From positions 66,393 through 130,392 of the forward strand of contig CAZREB010000014.1 of the NCBI GenBank assembly GCA_964599095.1: 64,000 bases of DNA, read 5' to 3'. Each line of letters starts with the position of its first letter. The first letter of the stretch is position 1. This document shows, piece by piece, positions 16,416 to 24,679 of the stretch. Source of the DNA: SZAS-79 sp964599095. GTDB taxonomy: Bacteria > Pseudomonadota > Gammaproteobacteria > Burkholderiales > SG8-39. Position numbers and translations under genes: made by a program. The notes beneath the pieces were generated by a model. It was not told where the DNA came from and ran no database searches. It was given only the letters and a program-made list of their open reading frames with translations.

Positions 16416-16446
16416 ATTGAACATCCTGTAGTGGCTACAGAGTCAA
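16416..16446 (-). promoter_or_regulatory. MerR-type promoter-operator of the metal ATPase gene
   Basis: Read on the minus strand, -35 TTGACT (16446-16441) and -10 TTCAAT (16421-16416) are 19 bp apart. The spacer holds the perfect dyad CTGTAG-N3-CTACAG (16426-16440). This is the layout of cadR/pbrR/zntR-controlled promoters. The regulator gene starts 42 bp away on the other strand, so the site probably also affects its own expression. Confidence 0.88.
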
Positions 16447-16487
16447 GCGCTAAAATGGTGCTCGTGAGCAAATTCTGCGCGAATACC

Positions 16488-16970
16488 ATGAAGATCGGTG
16501 AACTGGCAATTTCTACCCGTACCCCGGTCGAAACGATCCGGTTCTACGAACGCGAGGGACTGATGCTTTCCCCGTCGCGCAGCGGCGGCAATTTCCGCAT
16601 CTACTCCGGCGAGCACATTGAACGCCTCACTTTCATCCGCCGCTGCAGATCGCTGGACATGACGCTCGATGAAGTGCGGGCCTTGCTGCTGCTCAAGGAT
16701 TCGCCCGCGGGGGATTGCGGTGACGTGAGCGCGGTTCTGGACGCGCACATAGGCCACGTGGATGCGCGCATCATGGAGCTCGAGGTCCTCAGCGGGCAGC
16801 TCGCGCGTCTTCGAGCGCGGTGCCTGGAGGCGCGCCGGGCGGAGGACTGCGGGATCCTGAAAGAACTATCCCGTGCGCCGAGTGCTTCGCGCGTGCAGCC
16901 GGCCGGGCATGTCGGCGGTGCTCATCGCCATTCTGCCAACCGCAAGAGCCCCGCTTCGGGCAAACGATGA
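16488..16970 (+). CDS. MerR-family Cd/Pb-responsive regulator (CadR/PbrR type)
   Basis: The 160-residue regulator starts with MKIGELAISTRTPVETIRFY, typical for Cd(II)/Pb(II)-responsive MerR proteins. The metal-site cysteines are in the expected places: GDCGDV, RARCLEARRAEDCGIL. The tail contains GGAHRH, resembling the His-rich end of CadR. It starts at the ATG 16488; an earlier GTG (16431) lies within the operator and is rejected. It is divergent to the ATPase gene and very likely activates it from the 19-bp spacer promoter. Confidence 0.88.
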   Translation: MKIGELAISTRTPVETIRFYEREGLMLSPSRSGGNFRIYSGEHIERLTFIRRCRSLDMTLDEVRALLLLKDSPAGDCGDVSAVLDAHIGHVDARIMELEVLSGQLARLRARCLEARRAEDCGILKELSRAPSASRVQPAGHVGGAHRHSANRKSPASGKR

Positions 16971-16978
16971 ATTGCGGC

Positions 16979-16984
16979 TATAAT
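16979..16984 (+). promoter_or_regulatory. Possible -10 box before the CzcI-like gene
   Basis: A perfect TATAAT lies only six bases before the ATG at 16991, at the end of the regulator gene. If used, transcription would begin about at the start codon, giving a leaderless mRNA. No good -35 box is seen 16-18 bp upstream, so this is uncertain. Confidence 0.3.
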
Positions 16985-16990
16985 CGGTTC

Positions 16991-17329
16991 ATGTTCGTCA
17001 AACGAATTCTCTTGCGCATCCTCATCGCGGTGTTCGCGCTGAACGCTTCCGGTCTGGCGTTTGGCGCCGGGCAACTGGCGTCCTGCCTGGCGCACGATAT
17101 CGAACTGGCTGCGGTGCCCGCCGGCGTGGTGGACTCCGAGCACTCGCTGCCGAACTGCAAGCACGGCTGCGGAAGCCATTGCGCGCAGCACCTTGCCGGT
17201 TTGCCCGCGGGATATTCCGATTCGTCGATGCTGGCTCTGCCGCGCCAGCCGTTGCCGGAAGTCGCGGGCCTGGCCCCGACCGGCACGCCTTCCGCGCTTT
17301 TCCGTCCTCCCCGACTTCCCTCTCTCTGA
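16991..17329 (+). CDS. Small exported CzcI-like protein
   Basis: The 112-residue protein has a signal peptide (MFVKRILLRILIAVFALNAS, cut near AFG/AGQ) and a short mature part with a cysteine/histidine cluster, CKHGCGSHCAQH, that probably binds metal. Its position directly before czcC, its size and its signal peptide match CzcI-like proteins that precede czcCBA in other betaproteobacteria, where they tune the efflux system. Sequence similarity to CzcI is weak by eye, so the name is positional. It ends 54 bp before czcC. Confidence 0.55.
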   Translation: MFVKRILLRILIAVFALNASGLAFGAGQLASCLAHDIELAAVPAGVVDSEHSLPNCKHGCGSHCAQHLAGLPAGYSDSSMLALPRQPLPEVAGLAPTGTPSALFRPPRLPSL

Positions 17330-17383
17330 CCGGTTGATCCGTCGCCGCGGCGCCGCAGCGCCGCCCGTGAGAGAGGGTTCGTC

Positions 17384-18691
17384 ATGTTTCGTGCATTGCG
17401 CGCATCCCCGATGCGCTGCGCCGGCATTTTCCGGCGATCGGGACTATTGATCTTCCTTTTCGCGTCGCAGGCCGCTGCGCAAACGCTGACGCTGGAGGCG
17501 GCTATGCGGATAGCCGCAGCGGCCAACCCGGCGCTGCGCGCAGCGGCTGCCGAAATGTACGCGGCGCAAGGTCAGGCGACCGAGAGCGGCTACGCGCTTT
17601 GGAACAATCCTTCGGTATCGCTTGACGGAACGCGCCGTGCGCTGCCGCAGGCGGGCGCACCCGAGCAGCGCGTGCGCGAGTGGGGTTTCGGTCTCGCGCA
17701 GACTTTCGAAGTTGCCGGCCAGCAGGGATTTCGGCGACAAGCCGCGAACGCCGAGTTGGAGGCGGTGCGGGCGAACGTGGCTGAATTTCGCAGCCAGCTC
17801 GCCGCGGACGTGGCCGACCGGTTCATCCGGCTGCTCGCAGTGCAGTTGCGAATCGCCGCCGAACACGAAAACCTGAGGCTCGTCGAGGAGGCGGCGGCCG
17901 CGATCGGCAAACGCGTGGCGGCGGGAGAAACGAGCAAGCTGCAAGGCAACGTGTCGAGCGTCGAAGCCGAGCGCGCGCGCAACCAGCTTGCGCAGCTCGA
18001 TGAAGCGATGATCCAGGCGCGCGCCGACCTGGCCTCGCTTCTGCAGCTTCCGCCGAATGCGCATCCGGTGGCCGCGGGTTCCCTGACGAGCGCGGCGCGT
18101 TACGGGCGCGAGTCGCTGCTCGAATCGGCGCGGCGCCGCCGTGTGCTCGCCGTGCTCGCACTGCGGGAGAACGCCGCACAAAACCGGCTGGCGCTCGAGC
18201 GTGCCGCAGCCAGGCCCGACGTGACCCTTGGCGTCAATATGGGCCGCGAAGGGTTGCCCGGTTTGCGCGAAAGCACGCTGGGCGTGGCGGTATCGGTGCC
18301 GCTGCCGCTGTTTCGCAAAAACGAGTCGGGCATCGGACGGGCGCTCACAGGCCTGGAACAGGCGCGGGTCGAGCGCGAGCGCGTGACGCGGGAAGTGCGC
18401 GCCGCCGTCCTCGCCCAGTGGGACCGCGTCGAGAACCTGCGCGCCCGCGAGGCGCGCCTTGCGGCGAAGGTGCTCCCGCTGCTGGAGGACAACCTGCGCC
18501 TGTCCAAGCGGGCATTCGAGGAAGGCGAAATCGGGCTGTCCGACCTGCTGCTCGTCAACCGGCAGGTCGTGGACGCCCGCAGGGAGATGCTCGAGGCCCA
18601 GACCGACCTGCGGCTCGCGCAAGTCGCGCTCGAACGCTCCGCCGGCTGGGATTTCGAGTCTGCCGGAACTAAAAAGGATGGGACGCAATGA
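17384..18691 (+). CDS. czcC: CzcC-like outer-membrane efflux protein
   Basis: The 435-residue protein is a TolC-family outer-membrane factor, forming the outer channel of a three-part metal efflux pump. It has a signal peptide (cut near AAA/QTL) and the two alpha-helical repeats of the family, with QTFEVAGQQGFRRQAANAEL and LPLFRKNESGIGRALTGLEQ as recognisable stretches. The RQ-rich helices and length match CzcC/CusC-type proteins. It starts at ATG 17384 after a GAGAGGG ribosome site. Its stop overlaps the start of the adaptor gene by 4 bp (ATGA). Confidence 0.87.
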   Translation: MFRALRASPMRCAGIFRRSGLLIFLFASQAAAQTLTLEAAMRIAAAANPALRAAAAEMYAAQGQATESGYALWNNPSVSLDGTRRALPQAGAPEQRVREWGFGLAQTFEVAGQQGFRRQAANAELEAVRANVAEFRSQLAADVADRFIRLLAVQLRIAAEHENLRLVEEAAAAIGKRVAAGETSKLQGNVSSVEAERARNQLAQLDEAMIQARADLASLLQLPPNAHPVAAGSLTSAARYGRESLLESARRRRVLAVLALRENAAQNRLALERAAARPDVTLGVNMGREGLPGLRESTLGVAVSVPLPLFRKNESGIGRALTGLEQARVERERVTREVRAAVLAQWDRVENLRAREARLAAKVLPLLEDNLRLSKRAFEEGEIGLSDLLLVNRQVVDARREMLEAQTDLRLAQVALERSAGWDFESAGTKKDGTQ

Positions 18692-19857
18692 AAATCGAAC
18701 GATGGCTCGTGCTCGCCGGCGTGACGGCTCTACTTTTCGGCTGCGGCAAGACGCCTTCGCCCGCGGCGGCGCCTGATCCGGTCCCAGCCGCCAAGGCCGA
18801 CATCCGCGGGTCCGAAGAAATCCTCAAACTGTCGGCCGAAGAGGTCGGGCGCGCCGGAATCCGAATCGAGATCCTAGCCGAGACACGGATTCGGGATCAG
18901 CTTGCAGTCACGGCCACGGTGCGCGCGAACGAAGATCGCTACGCGCACGTCGCGCCGCGCGTGCCGGGCCGGCTCGTGCGCGTGTACGCGAAGCTGGGCG
19001 ACACGGTCAAGGCCGGCCAGGCGCTGGCGTTGCTCGACAGCGTGGAGGTCGGCGAATCCCACGCCGCATATCTGCAGGCTCTCAGCGAAGCGAACGTGGC
19101 GCGCGCGGCGTTCGATCGCGCGGAGCGTTTGCATCGTGAGGAGGTCATCCCCGCCAAAGAGTACCAGCGCACCCGTGCCGACAACGAAAAGGCCCAGGCA
19201 GCGCTGCGCGCGGCGGCCGACCGGCTGCGGCTTCTAGGTACGCTGCCCGGCGGCGAGATCGGCGAGCCTGCGGTTTCGACCTTTCCGCTGTCGGCGCCGA
19301 ACGCCGGCACGGTCGTCGAGAAGCACGCGGTCCTGGGTGAGCTTGCCAAGCCCGATGCTTCGCTCTTCACGATCGCGGACCTTTCGGTAGTGTGGGTCGA
19401 AGCGGACGTTGCCGAAAAGGATCTCGCGCGCGTTACGCTTGGGGCGGATGCGGCGATCAGCGTCGGTGCTTATCCCGGCGAATCTTTCAAGGGCCGGGTG
19501 GCATATATCGGCCAGTTGCTCGACAAGGACACCCGTACGGCACGCTCACGCATCGAGGTGGCGAACCCCGCGCGCCGGCTGTTGCCGGGCATGTTCGCCG
19601 GCGCCGTCATTTACGGCGGCGAGAGCGCGAAAGCGCTCGCGGTGCCCGAGTCGGCGCTCACGCTGATCCAGGGAATGCCGGTAGTGTTCGTCGAAGAGGC
19701 CGGAGGATTCGAAGCGCGCCCGGTGGAGATCGGCGAACGAACGGGTGGGAGGGCTATCGTCACGTCGGGCCTGAAGGCTGGCGAGCGCGTGGTGGTCGCG
19801 GGCGCCTACGCGCTCAAGGCGCGCAAGCTCAAATCGCAAATCGGCGATTCGCACTGA
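18688..19857 (+). CDS. czcB: CzcB-like RND efflux adaptor
   Basis: The 389-residue membrane-fusion protein links the inner-membrane pump and the outer channel. It has a lipoprotein-like signal (ALLFGCGK, Cys at about residue 14), the biotinyl-lipoyl half motifs around APRVPGRLVRVYAKLGDTVK and FPLSAPNAGTVVEK, and a hairpin between them. The C-terminal domain contains AVVIYG/AVIYGGESAK-type barrel strands. It overlaps czcC by 4 bp and is 9 bp before czcA, so the three are made together. Confidence 0.88.
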   Translation: MKIERWLVLAGVTALLFGCGKTPSPAAAPDPVPAAKADIRGSEEILKLSAEEVGRAGIRIEILAETRIRDQLAVTATVRANEDRYAHVAPRVPGRLVRVYAKLGDTVKAGQALALLDSVEVGESHAAYLQALSEANVARAAFDRAERLHREEVIPAKEYQRTRADNEKAQAALRAAADRLRLLGTLPGGEIGEPAVSTFPLSAPNAGTVVEKHAVLGELAKPDASLFTIADLSVVWVEADVAEKDLARVTLGADAAISVGAYPGESFKGRVAYIGQLLDKDTRTARSRIEVANPARRLLPGMFAGAVIYGGESAKALAVPESALTLIQGMPVVFVEEAGGFEARPVEIGERTGGRAIVTSGLKAGERVVVAGAYALKARKLKSQIGDSH

Positions 19858-19866
19858 GGAGCGGAC

Positions 19867-22800
19867 ATGCTGAATGCCATCGTGTCCGCTTCGCTTCGAT
19901 ACAGGGTCTTGGTGCTGGTTGCGTTCGCAGGCATCGTCCTCCTCGGGGTGCGTGCGCTAGGGACGGTGCCGCTCGATGCCTACCCGGATGTGACGCCCAA
20001 CCAGGTCACCGTCTACACCGAGTCGCCCGGCCTCGCCCCCGAGGACGTCGAGCGTTTGCTCACGACGCCGATCGAGACGTCGCTCGCGGGCCTGCCGGGC
20101 GTGGAGGTGATCCGCTCTGTGTCCCTCTTCGGCCTCTCGTACGTGGCCGTCTATTTCAAGGACGAAGTGGATATCTGGTTCGCGCGGCGCCTCGTGGGCG
20201 AGCGGCTCGTGGAGGCGAAAGCGCGCTTGCCCGAAGGCTATGGCGAGCCCGCGCTCGGGCCCAACAGCTCGGGCCTGGGCCAGGTGTTCTGGTACACGCT
20301 CGAATCGACAGATCCTAAGCTCGACGCGATGGGGCTGCGCACGCTGCACGACTGGACCGTGCGGCTCGCGCTTCGCACCGCGCCCGGTGTCGACGACGTG
20401 ACGTCCTGGGGTGGTTACGAAAAGCAGTTCCAGGTGCAGATCGACCCCACTCTCCTGGTCAAGTACGCCCTTTCATTCAAGGAGGTGATCGAGGCGCTCG
20501 CCGCGAACAACCGCCAGGTTGGCGGCCAGTTCCTCGACGCGGGGGCAGAACAGTATCTGGTCCGCGGCCTCGGCCTGGTGAGCAGCACGCGGGATATCGG
20601 CAACATCGTCGTGGCCGCGCGCGAGGGGGTGCCCATCTACGTGCGCGACGTCGCCCGGGTGGTCGAAGGACCCGCGCCGCGATTCGGGGCGATCACGCGA
20701 GACGGCAAGGAAGTCACGCTGGGAATCGTGCTCGCCCGCATCGGGGAGAATGCGAAGAACGTCGCGGAAGCGGTCAAGAAGAAGCTCGAGACCGTGAAAC
20801 AGGCGCTGCCGAAATCGGTGTCGATCAATCCGGTCTACGACCGCACGGAGATCGTTCAGAAGGCGCTCGACACGTCGAGCCGAACCCTCGTCGAGGGCGC
20901 GATCCTCGTCGCGGTGGTCCTGTACCTGTTTCTCGGCGAACTGCGTTCCGCAGCGGTGGTCGTCGCAGCCTTGCCGCTGGCGATGCTGATCGCCTTCATC
21001 CTGATGCAGTACTTCGGATTCTCGGCCAACCTCATGTCGCTCGCCGGCCTGGCCATCGGCATAGGCATGATGGTGGACGGGGCCGTGGTGGTCGTGGAGA
21101 ACGCGTTCCGCCACCTGTCACAGCCGCACCACGGCGCGTCGCGCGCGGACGTCGTCGGGCGCGCCGCGCGCGAGGTGGCGCAGCCCGTGGTGTTCGCGAT
21201 CCTGATCATCATCGTCGTGTTCCTGCCGCTCTTTTCGCTGACCGGACTCGAAGGCAAGCTCTTCAAGCCCATGGCGTACACGATCTCGTTCGCCATGGCC
21301 GGCTCGCTCGTCCTGAGCCTTACACTGGTACCTGTCCTGTCTTCGCTGATGCTCAAGGCCGGCCCCGAAGTGGAACCCTGGCTCCTGCGGACGGCCAAAA
21401 GAACCTACGCGCCGATGCTCGACTGGGGGTTGGGCCATCGCAAGACGGTGGCGGCAGCCGCACTCGCGTTGCTCGGCGTCTCGCTCGCGGTATTCCCTTT
21501 CCTCGGAAAGGAGTTCATGCCTACGCTGCAGGAAGGCGAGATCATGTTCCGCGTGACCGGGATTCCCGCCTCTTCGCTCGATGAGTCGGTCCGGCTTTCG
21601 CGCCAGTTGAACGACGTCCTGAAGAAAAAATTCCCACAGGTCAGATCGGTACTCGCCAACATCGGCCGCGCGGAGCGCGCGGAGATCGAAGGCGTCCACT
21701 ACATGGAACTCCTCGTTTCGGTCGCGCCCGAGGCCGATTGGCCCCGGCGCATGGCAATGTCCGAACTTGCGCGCGAAATGCAGGAGGCGCTCGAGAGGGA
21801 CGCGCCTGGCGTCGTGTTTTCGGCCACGCAGCCGATCCAGATGCGCGTGGAGGAACTGATCTCCGGCGTGCGAGCGACGCTCGCGCTCAAGGTGTACGGA
21901 CCGGAGCTGGCGACACTTGATCGCCTCGCGGCGCGATTGAAGCAGTCGTTGTCGAAGGTCGAGGGCGTTTCCGACCTTTCCGTCGAAGCCAATCAGGGCA
22001 AGCCGCAGATTGTCATCCGGGTCGATCGCGATGCGGCCGCCAGGCTGGGCGTCAGCGTCGACGAAGTGCTCGAACTCGTCCAGTCCGGAATCGGCGGCAA
22101 GCCCGTGACCGCCCTGATCGACGGCACGCGCCGGTTCGACATTGCGGTGCGGTTCCAGGAGGAATTCCGCGGCAGCATCGGAGCCATTCGCAATCTTCCG
22201 GTCCGCACCCGCGCAGGTGCGCTGGTGCCGCTTTCGCGCCTGGCAAGCGTCGAAGCCGACGAGGGCTATACGTTCGTTCGGCGGGAGGCGCTGCAGCGGT
22301 ACGCCGTCATCCAGATGGACGTGCGGGGCCGGGACGTGGACGGATTCGTGCGCGAGGCCGCGGCCAGGCTGAAGGCGGATGTTCCTCTGCCCGAGGGGTA
22401 CTGGATCGAATGGGGCGGCGCGTTCGAGAACCAGCAGCGCGCGCTCGCCCGACTGGCGCTCATCGTGCCGGTGACGATCGGCCTGATCTTCCTGCTGCTC
22501 TACACGGCGTTCAATTCGCTCGTCTACGCCGGGCTGATCATCGCGAACGTGCCGTTCGCCATCATCGGCGGCGTGTTCGCCCTGGCCGCCGGCGGGTTCT
22601 ACGTGTCGGTCCCCTCGGCGATCGGCTTCATCGCGGTGTTCGGAGTGGCGATGCTCAACGGAATCGTTTTGGTTTCGTTCATCCACGAACAGCGCGTTTC
22701 GCGCGACCTCGCGCTGCGCGAAGCCGTGCGCGAAGGGACGTTGCTGCGCCTCAGGCCGGTGCTGATGACCGCGAGCGTGGCGATCCTGGGCCTGCTCCCG

Positions 22801-22968
22801 ATGCTGTTTGCAGGCGGCGTCGGCGCCGAAACGCAGCGGCCCCTGGCGGCGGTCGTGATCGGCGGACTGATCTCCTCGACCGCGCTTACGCTTCTCGTGC
22901 TTCCGGTGATGTACGATTGGGTGGAAGAGTGGAGGCAAAAGCGTTCCGCCCGGAACGCCGGTGATTGA
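19867..22968 (+). CDS. czcA: CzcA-like RND heavy-metal efflux pump
   Basis: The 1033-residue RND transporter is the proton-driven inner-membrane part of the efflux complex. It has the usual 12 membrane helices and two large periplasmic loops. Near the start is AYPDVTPNQVTVYTESPGLA, diagnostic for the heavy-metal branch. The helix-4 motif reads AIGIGMMVDGAVVVVEN (about residues 395-411). The DGA part is as in CzcA (Co/Zn/Cd), but the AIG part resembles the CusA/nickel-type sequence rather than the CzcA DFG, so the metal is not certain. The upstream regulator of the Cd/Pb type lies before the operon, but no MerR operator is seen directly in front of czcC. Confidence 0.9.
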   Translation: MLNAIVSASLRYRVLVLVAFAGIVLLGVRALGTVPLDAYPDVTPNQVTVYTESPGLAPEDVERLLTTPIETSLAGLPGVEVIRSVSLFGLSYVAVYFKDEVDIWFARRLVGERLVEAKARLPEGYGEPALGPNSSGLGQVFWYTLESTDPKLDAMGLRTLHDWTVRLALRTAPGVDDVTSWGGYEKQFQVQIDPTLLVKYALSFKEVIEALAANNRQVGGQFLDAGAEQYLVRGLGLVSSTRDIGNIVVAAREGVPIYVRDVARVVEGPAPRFGAITRDGKEVTLGIVLARIGENAKNVAEAVKKKLETVKQALPKSVSINPVYDRTEIVQKALDTSSRTLVEGAILVAVVLYLFLGELRSAAVVVAALPLAMLIAFILMQYFGFSANLMSLAGLAIGIGMMVDGAVVVVENAFRHLSQPHHGASRADVVGRAAREVAQPVVFAILIIIVVFLPLFSLTGLEGKLFKPMAYTISFAMAGSLVLSLTLVPVLSSLMLKAGPEVEPWLLRTAKRTYAPMLDWGLGHRKTVAAAALALLGVSLAVFPFLGKEFMPTLQEGEIMFRVTGIPASSLDESVRLSRQLNDVLKKKFPQVRSVLANIGRAERAEIEGVHYMELLVSVAPEADWPRRMAMSELAREMQEALERDAPGVVFSATQPIQMRVEELISGVRATLALKVYGPELATLDRLAARLKQSLSKVEGVSDLSVEANQGKPQIVIRVDRDAAARLGVSVDEVLELVQSGIGGKPVTALIDGTRRFDIAVRFQEEFRGSIGAIRNLPVRTRAGALVPLSRLASVEADEGYTFVRREALQRYAVIQMDVRGRDVDGFVREAAARLKADVPLPEGYWIEWGGAFENQQRALARLALIVPVTIGLIFLLLYTAFNSLVYAGLIIANVPFAIIGGVFALAAGGFYVSVPSAIGFIAVFGVAMLNGIVLVSFIHEQRVSRDLALREAVREGTLLRLRPVLMTASVAILGLLPMLFAGGVGAETQRPLAAVVIGGLISSTALTLLVLPVMYDWVEEWRQKRSARNAGD

Positions 22969-23058
22969 CGTTTTCCAGAACAGGAAATTAAATCGGCAGG
23001 AATGCCGCGCGGATATTGAATCTCATGAAATGAAAGTTTCTCTTTCTGGCAGCCATCG

Positions 23059-23805
23059 ATGAGCGGCGAGGCGCGCGAACTCGACCTGGCGCTGATGATG
23101 GCCGACCTGTGCGGCTACACCGCGCTCACCGAAACCCATGGCGCGCTGCAGGCGTCCGAGACCGTGTTGCGATTCGTGCGCCTCGTCGAGGCCAGCCTCG
23201 AACCGGGCGTGCGGATCGTGGACTGCATCGGCGACGCGGTCTTTTGCGCCGGGAAGGACGCGCTTGCTGTCGTGCGCACCGCGTTGCGACTGGTCAACGC
23301 CGTGCAGCACGAGTCCGGTTTTCCGCGGATCAGCACCGGCATCCACTCAGGGGCCGTAGTCGAGCGCGAGGGGAGGCTGTTCGGCGCGCCGATCAACTTG
23401 ACCGCCCGTCTCACTTCGCTGGCCGAGGGCGACCAGATCCTGTGTACCGAGCCGATAGTGCGCGCGCTCGCGGCGGTCGAAGGCGTCGGCTGCCGGGCGA
23501 TCGGCGAGCAGCACTTCAGGAACGTCGCCCATCCGGTGCCGATCTTCGAACTGGTGCCGGTCCAAACGAGCCGGGCGGGATCCAGCGTCGATCCGGTCTG
23601 CCGGATGCAGGTGGGGGTCGAAACCGCGGCGGCGACGGTCGATCATGCAGGGGTGTCCTACTACTTCTGTTCGGAGCACTGCGCGCACGCGTTCTCGGAT
23701 GCGCCGGGACTGTACGTCGGAGTGAAGGATGCCGAAGGTACCCGCCCGGGTGGACCGGCCGATCAATCGGCGGGGGATTCTTCGCAGCAGCCTCGACGGG
23801 ATTGA
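23059..23805 (+). CDS. Class III nucleotide cyclase fused to a YHS metal-binding domain
   Basis: The 248-residue soluble protein has a class III cyclase domain (about 1-170) and a C-terminal YHS domain (about 175-230). Cyclase residues are intact: metal aspartates in MADLCGYTAL and DCIGDAVF, and transition-state Asn/Arg in APINLTARL. The YHS part is VDPVCRMQV with YYFCSEHCAHAF, the cysteine set found in metal-linked YHS domains. A cyclase whose output depends on a bound metal is the natural reading, but is untested. It starts at ATG 23059, 90 bp after czcA, and its end overlaps the convergent GDCC gene by 43 bp. Confidence 0.83.
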   Translation: MSGEARELDLALMMADLCGYTALTETHGALQASETVLRFVRLVEASLEPGVRIVDCIGDAVFCAGKDALAVVRTALRLVNAVQHESGFPRISTGIHSGAVVEREGRLFGAPINLTARLTSLAEGDQILCTEPIVRALAAVEGVGCRAIGEQHFRNVAHPVPIFELVPVQTSRAGSSVDPVCRMQVGVETAAATVDHAGVSYYFCSEHCAHAFSDAPGLYVGVKDAEGTRPGGPADQSAGDSSQQPRRD

Positions 23806-23990
23806 ATTGGCGGGCATGGCACTGAACCATAGCTGCAGAAGACGCAGCAGTCGCCGGGCCTGGGTTTGAGCCGGGTCGCGCATCCTCCGCAGACATGAAA
23901 GAAAAGGCAGGCGTCGGTCGGCATTTTCTCGGTGCTTTGGTAGCCGCAACTCGGGCAGGTCAGTGTCGATTCGAGGATGGTTTGATTCAT
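23763..23990 (-). CDS. GDCCVFCSYG small cysteine-rich protein of the mer operon
   Basis: The 75-residue protein carries two zinc-ribbon-like cysteine pairs (CPSCGY, CGGCAT) and the motif GDCCVFCSYGSVPCPPIQ, a family found next to mercury transport genes. Its function is unknown; the cysteines suggest metal or Hg(II) binding in the cytoplasm. Its ATG overlaps the stop of merP by 4 bp, so it is translated with it. The C-terminus overlaps the end of the convergent cyclase-YHS gene. Confidence 0.8.
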   Translation of the reverse strand: MNQTILESTLTCPSCGYQSTEKMPTDACLFFHVCGGCATRLKPRPGDCCVFCSYGSVPCPPIQSRRGCCEESPAD

Positions 23991-24265
23991 TGCAGCGGCT
24001 TTGGCGCAGAAGGATAGCCGGCGTTTTCGGTCGCGCGCGTGAGCTGCTCCAGGGAGGTCTTGGTGTCATCGAATGTGACGACGGCGACCGGCGGCTCGAG
24101 CGTTACTTTCGCGTCGATCACGCCGGCGACCTTGCGCAGCGCAAGACGCACGGTAAGGGGGCAGGTCGAGCAGTTCATCCCTTTTACGTCGAGCTGGACC
24201 GTACGCTGCCCGGCCTGCGCAGGGAACGCGGCCAAAGCGAGGCTAAGAAAAAAGGCGCGGACCAT
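23987..24265 (-). CDS. merP: Periplasmic mercury-binding protein MerP
   Basis: The 92-residue protein has a signal peptide (MVRAFFLSLALAAFPAQA) and a ferredoxin-like metal domain with GMNCSTC. It binds Hg(II) in the periplasm and hands it to MerT. The start at 24265 is chosen because the signal peptide begins there; a longer upstream frame lacks family similarity. It overlaps merT by 23 bp and the GDCC gene by 4 bp. Confidence 0.9.
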   Translation of the reverse strand: MVRAFFLSLALAAFPAQAGQRTVQLDVKGMNCSTCPLTVRLALRKVAGVIDAKVTLEPPVAVVTFDDTKTSLEQLTRATENAGYPSAPKPLQ

Positions 24266-24629
24266 AGAACGGGAAAAGCACAATGGCCTTGGCCGCGACA
24301 AGCGCGACCCAGAATGCAATGCGCTGGCGCCGCAGCACCGGCGCGGTTGCGCAGGCGGCGTCGGGGGTGCAGCGGCGCGGCGCCACGTACAGGCGCCAAA
24401 AAGCAAAGCCAAATGCGCCGAGCGCGAGGACAAGGAATACCGGATAAAGAGGCTCGAGCGCGCGCAATCCGCTCGCCCAGGCGCCCCCGAGGCCCAGCGC
24501 CACGAGGACCAGCGGCCCTACACAGCAGGCCGACGCCCCGAGCGCCGCACCCATTCCGGCGAGGATCGGCGCAAGCGCGGAACGGGGTGCGTCCGGATCG
24601 GTCGCGGACACGGCGGGGTAAGAGTCCAT
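24243..24629 (-). CDS. merT: Mercuric ion transporter MerT
   Basis: The 128-residue inner-membrane protein has three membrane segments. The first holds the cysteine pair GASACCVGPL, and the cytoplasmic loop has a second pair (RRCTPDAACA). It brings Hg(II) into the cytoplasm, normally for reduction by MerA. No merA lies next to it here. It is the first gene of the operon behind the mer operator at 24637-24667. Confidence 0.9.
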   Translation of the reverse strand: MDSYPAVSATDPDAPRSALAPILAGMGAALGASACCVGPLVLVALGLGGAWASGLRALEPLYPVFLVLALGAFGFAFWRLYVAPRRCTPDAACATAPVLRRQRIAFWVALVAAKAIVLFPFYGPRLFS

Positions 24630-24636
24630 GTGAAGA

Positions 24637-24667
24637 TGATACAGTCCGTACCCAGCTACGGAGTCAA
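24637..24667 (-). promoter_or_regulatory. mer promoter-operator
   Basis: On the minus strand, -35 TTGACT (24667-24662) and -10 GTATCA (24642-24637) are separated by 19 bp. The dyad CCGTA-N6-TACGG (24646-24661) inside the spacer closely matches the classic MerR binding site. It faces merT and lies in the gap to the divergent merR gene, so it also fits MerR autoregulation. Confidence 0.92.
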
Positions 24668-24679
24668 GGCGATTTTCGA

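Noticed and set aside
16431..16487. Earlier GTG start for the CadR/PbrR-type regulator
   Set aside because: It lies in the operator dyad, and the family start is at the ATG 16488.
21118..22938. 606-codon minus-strand frame across czcA
   Set aside because: Antisense to the pump gene; His/Arg/Asp-rich shadow without motifs.
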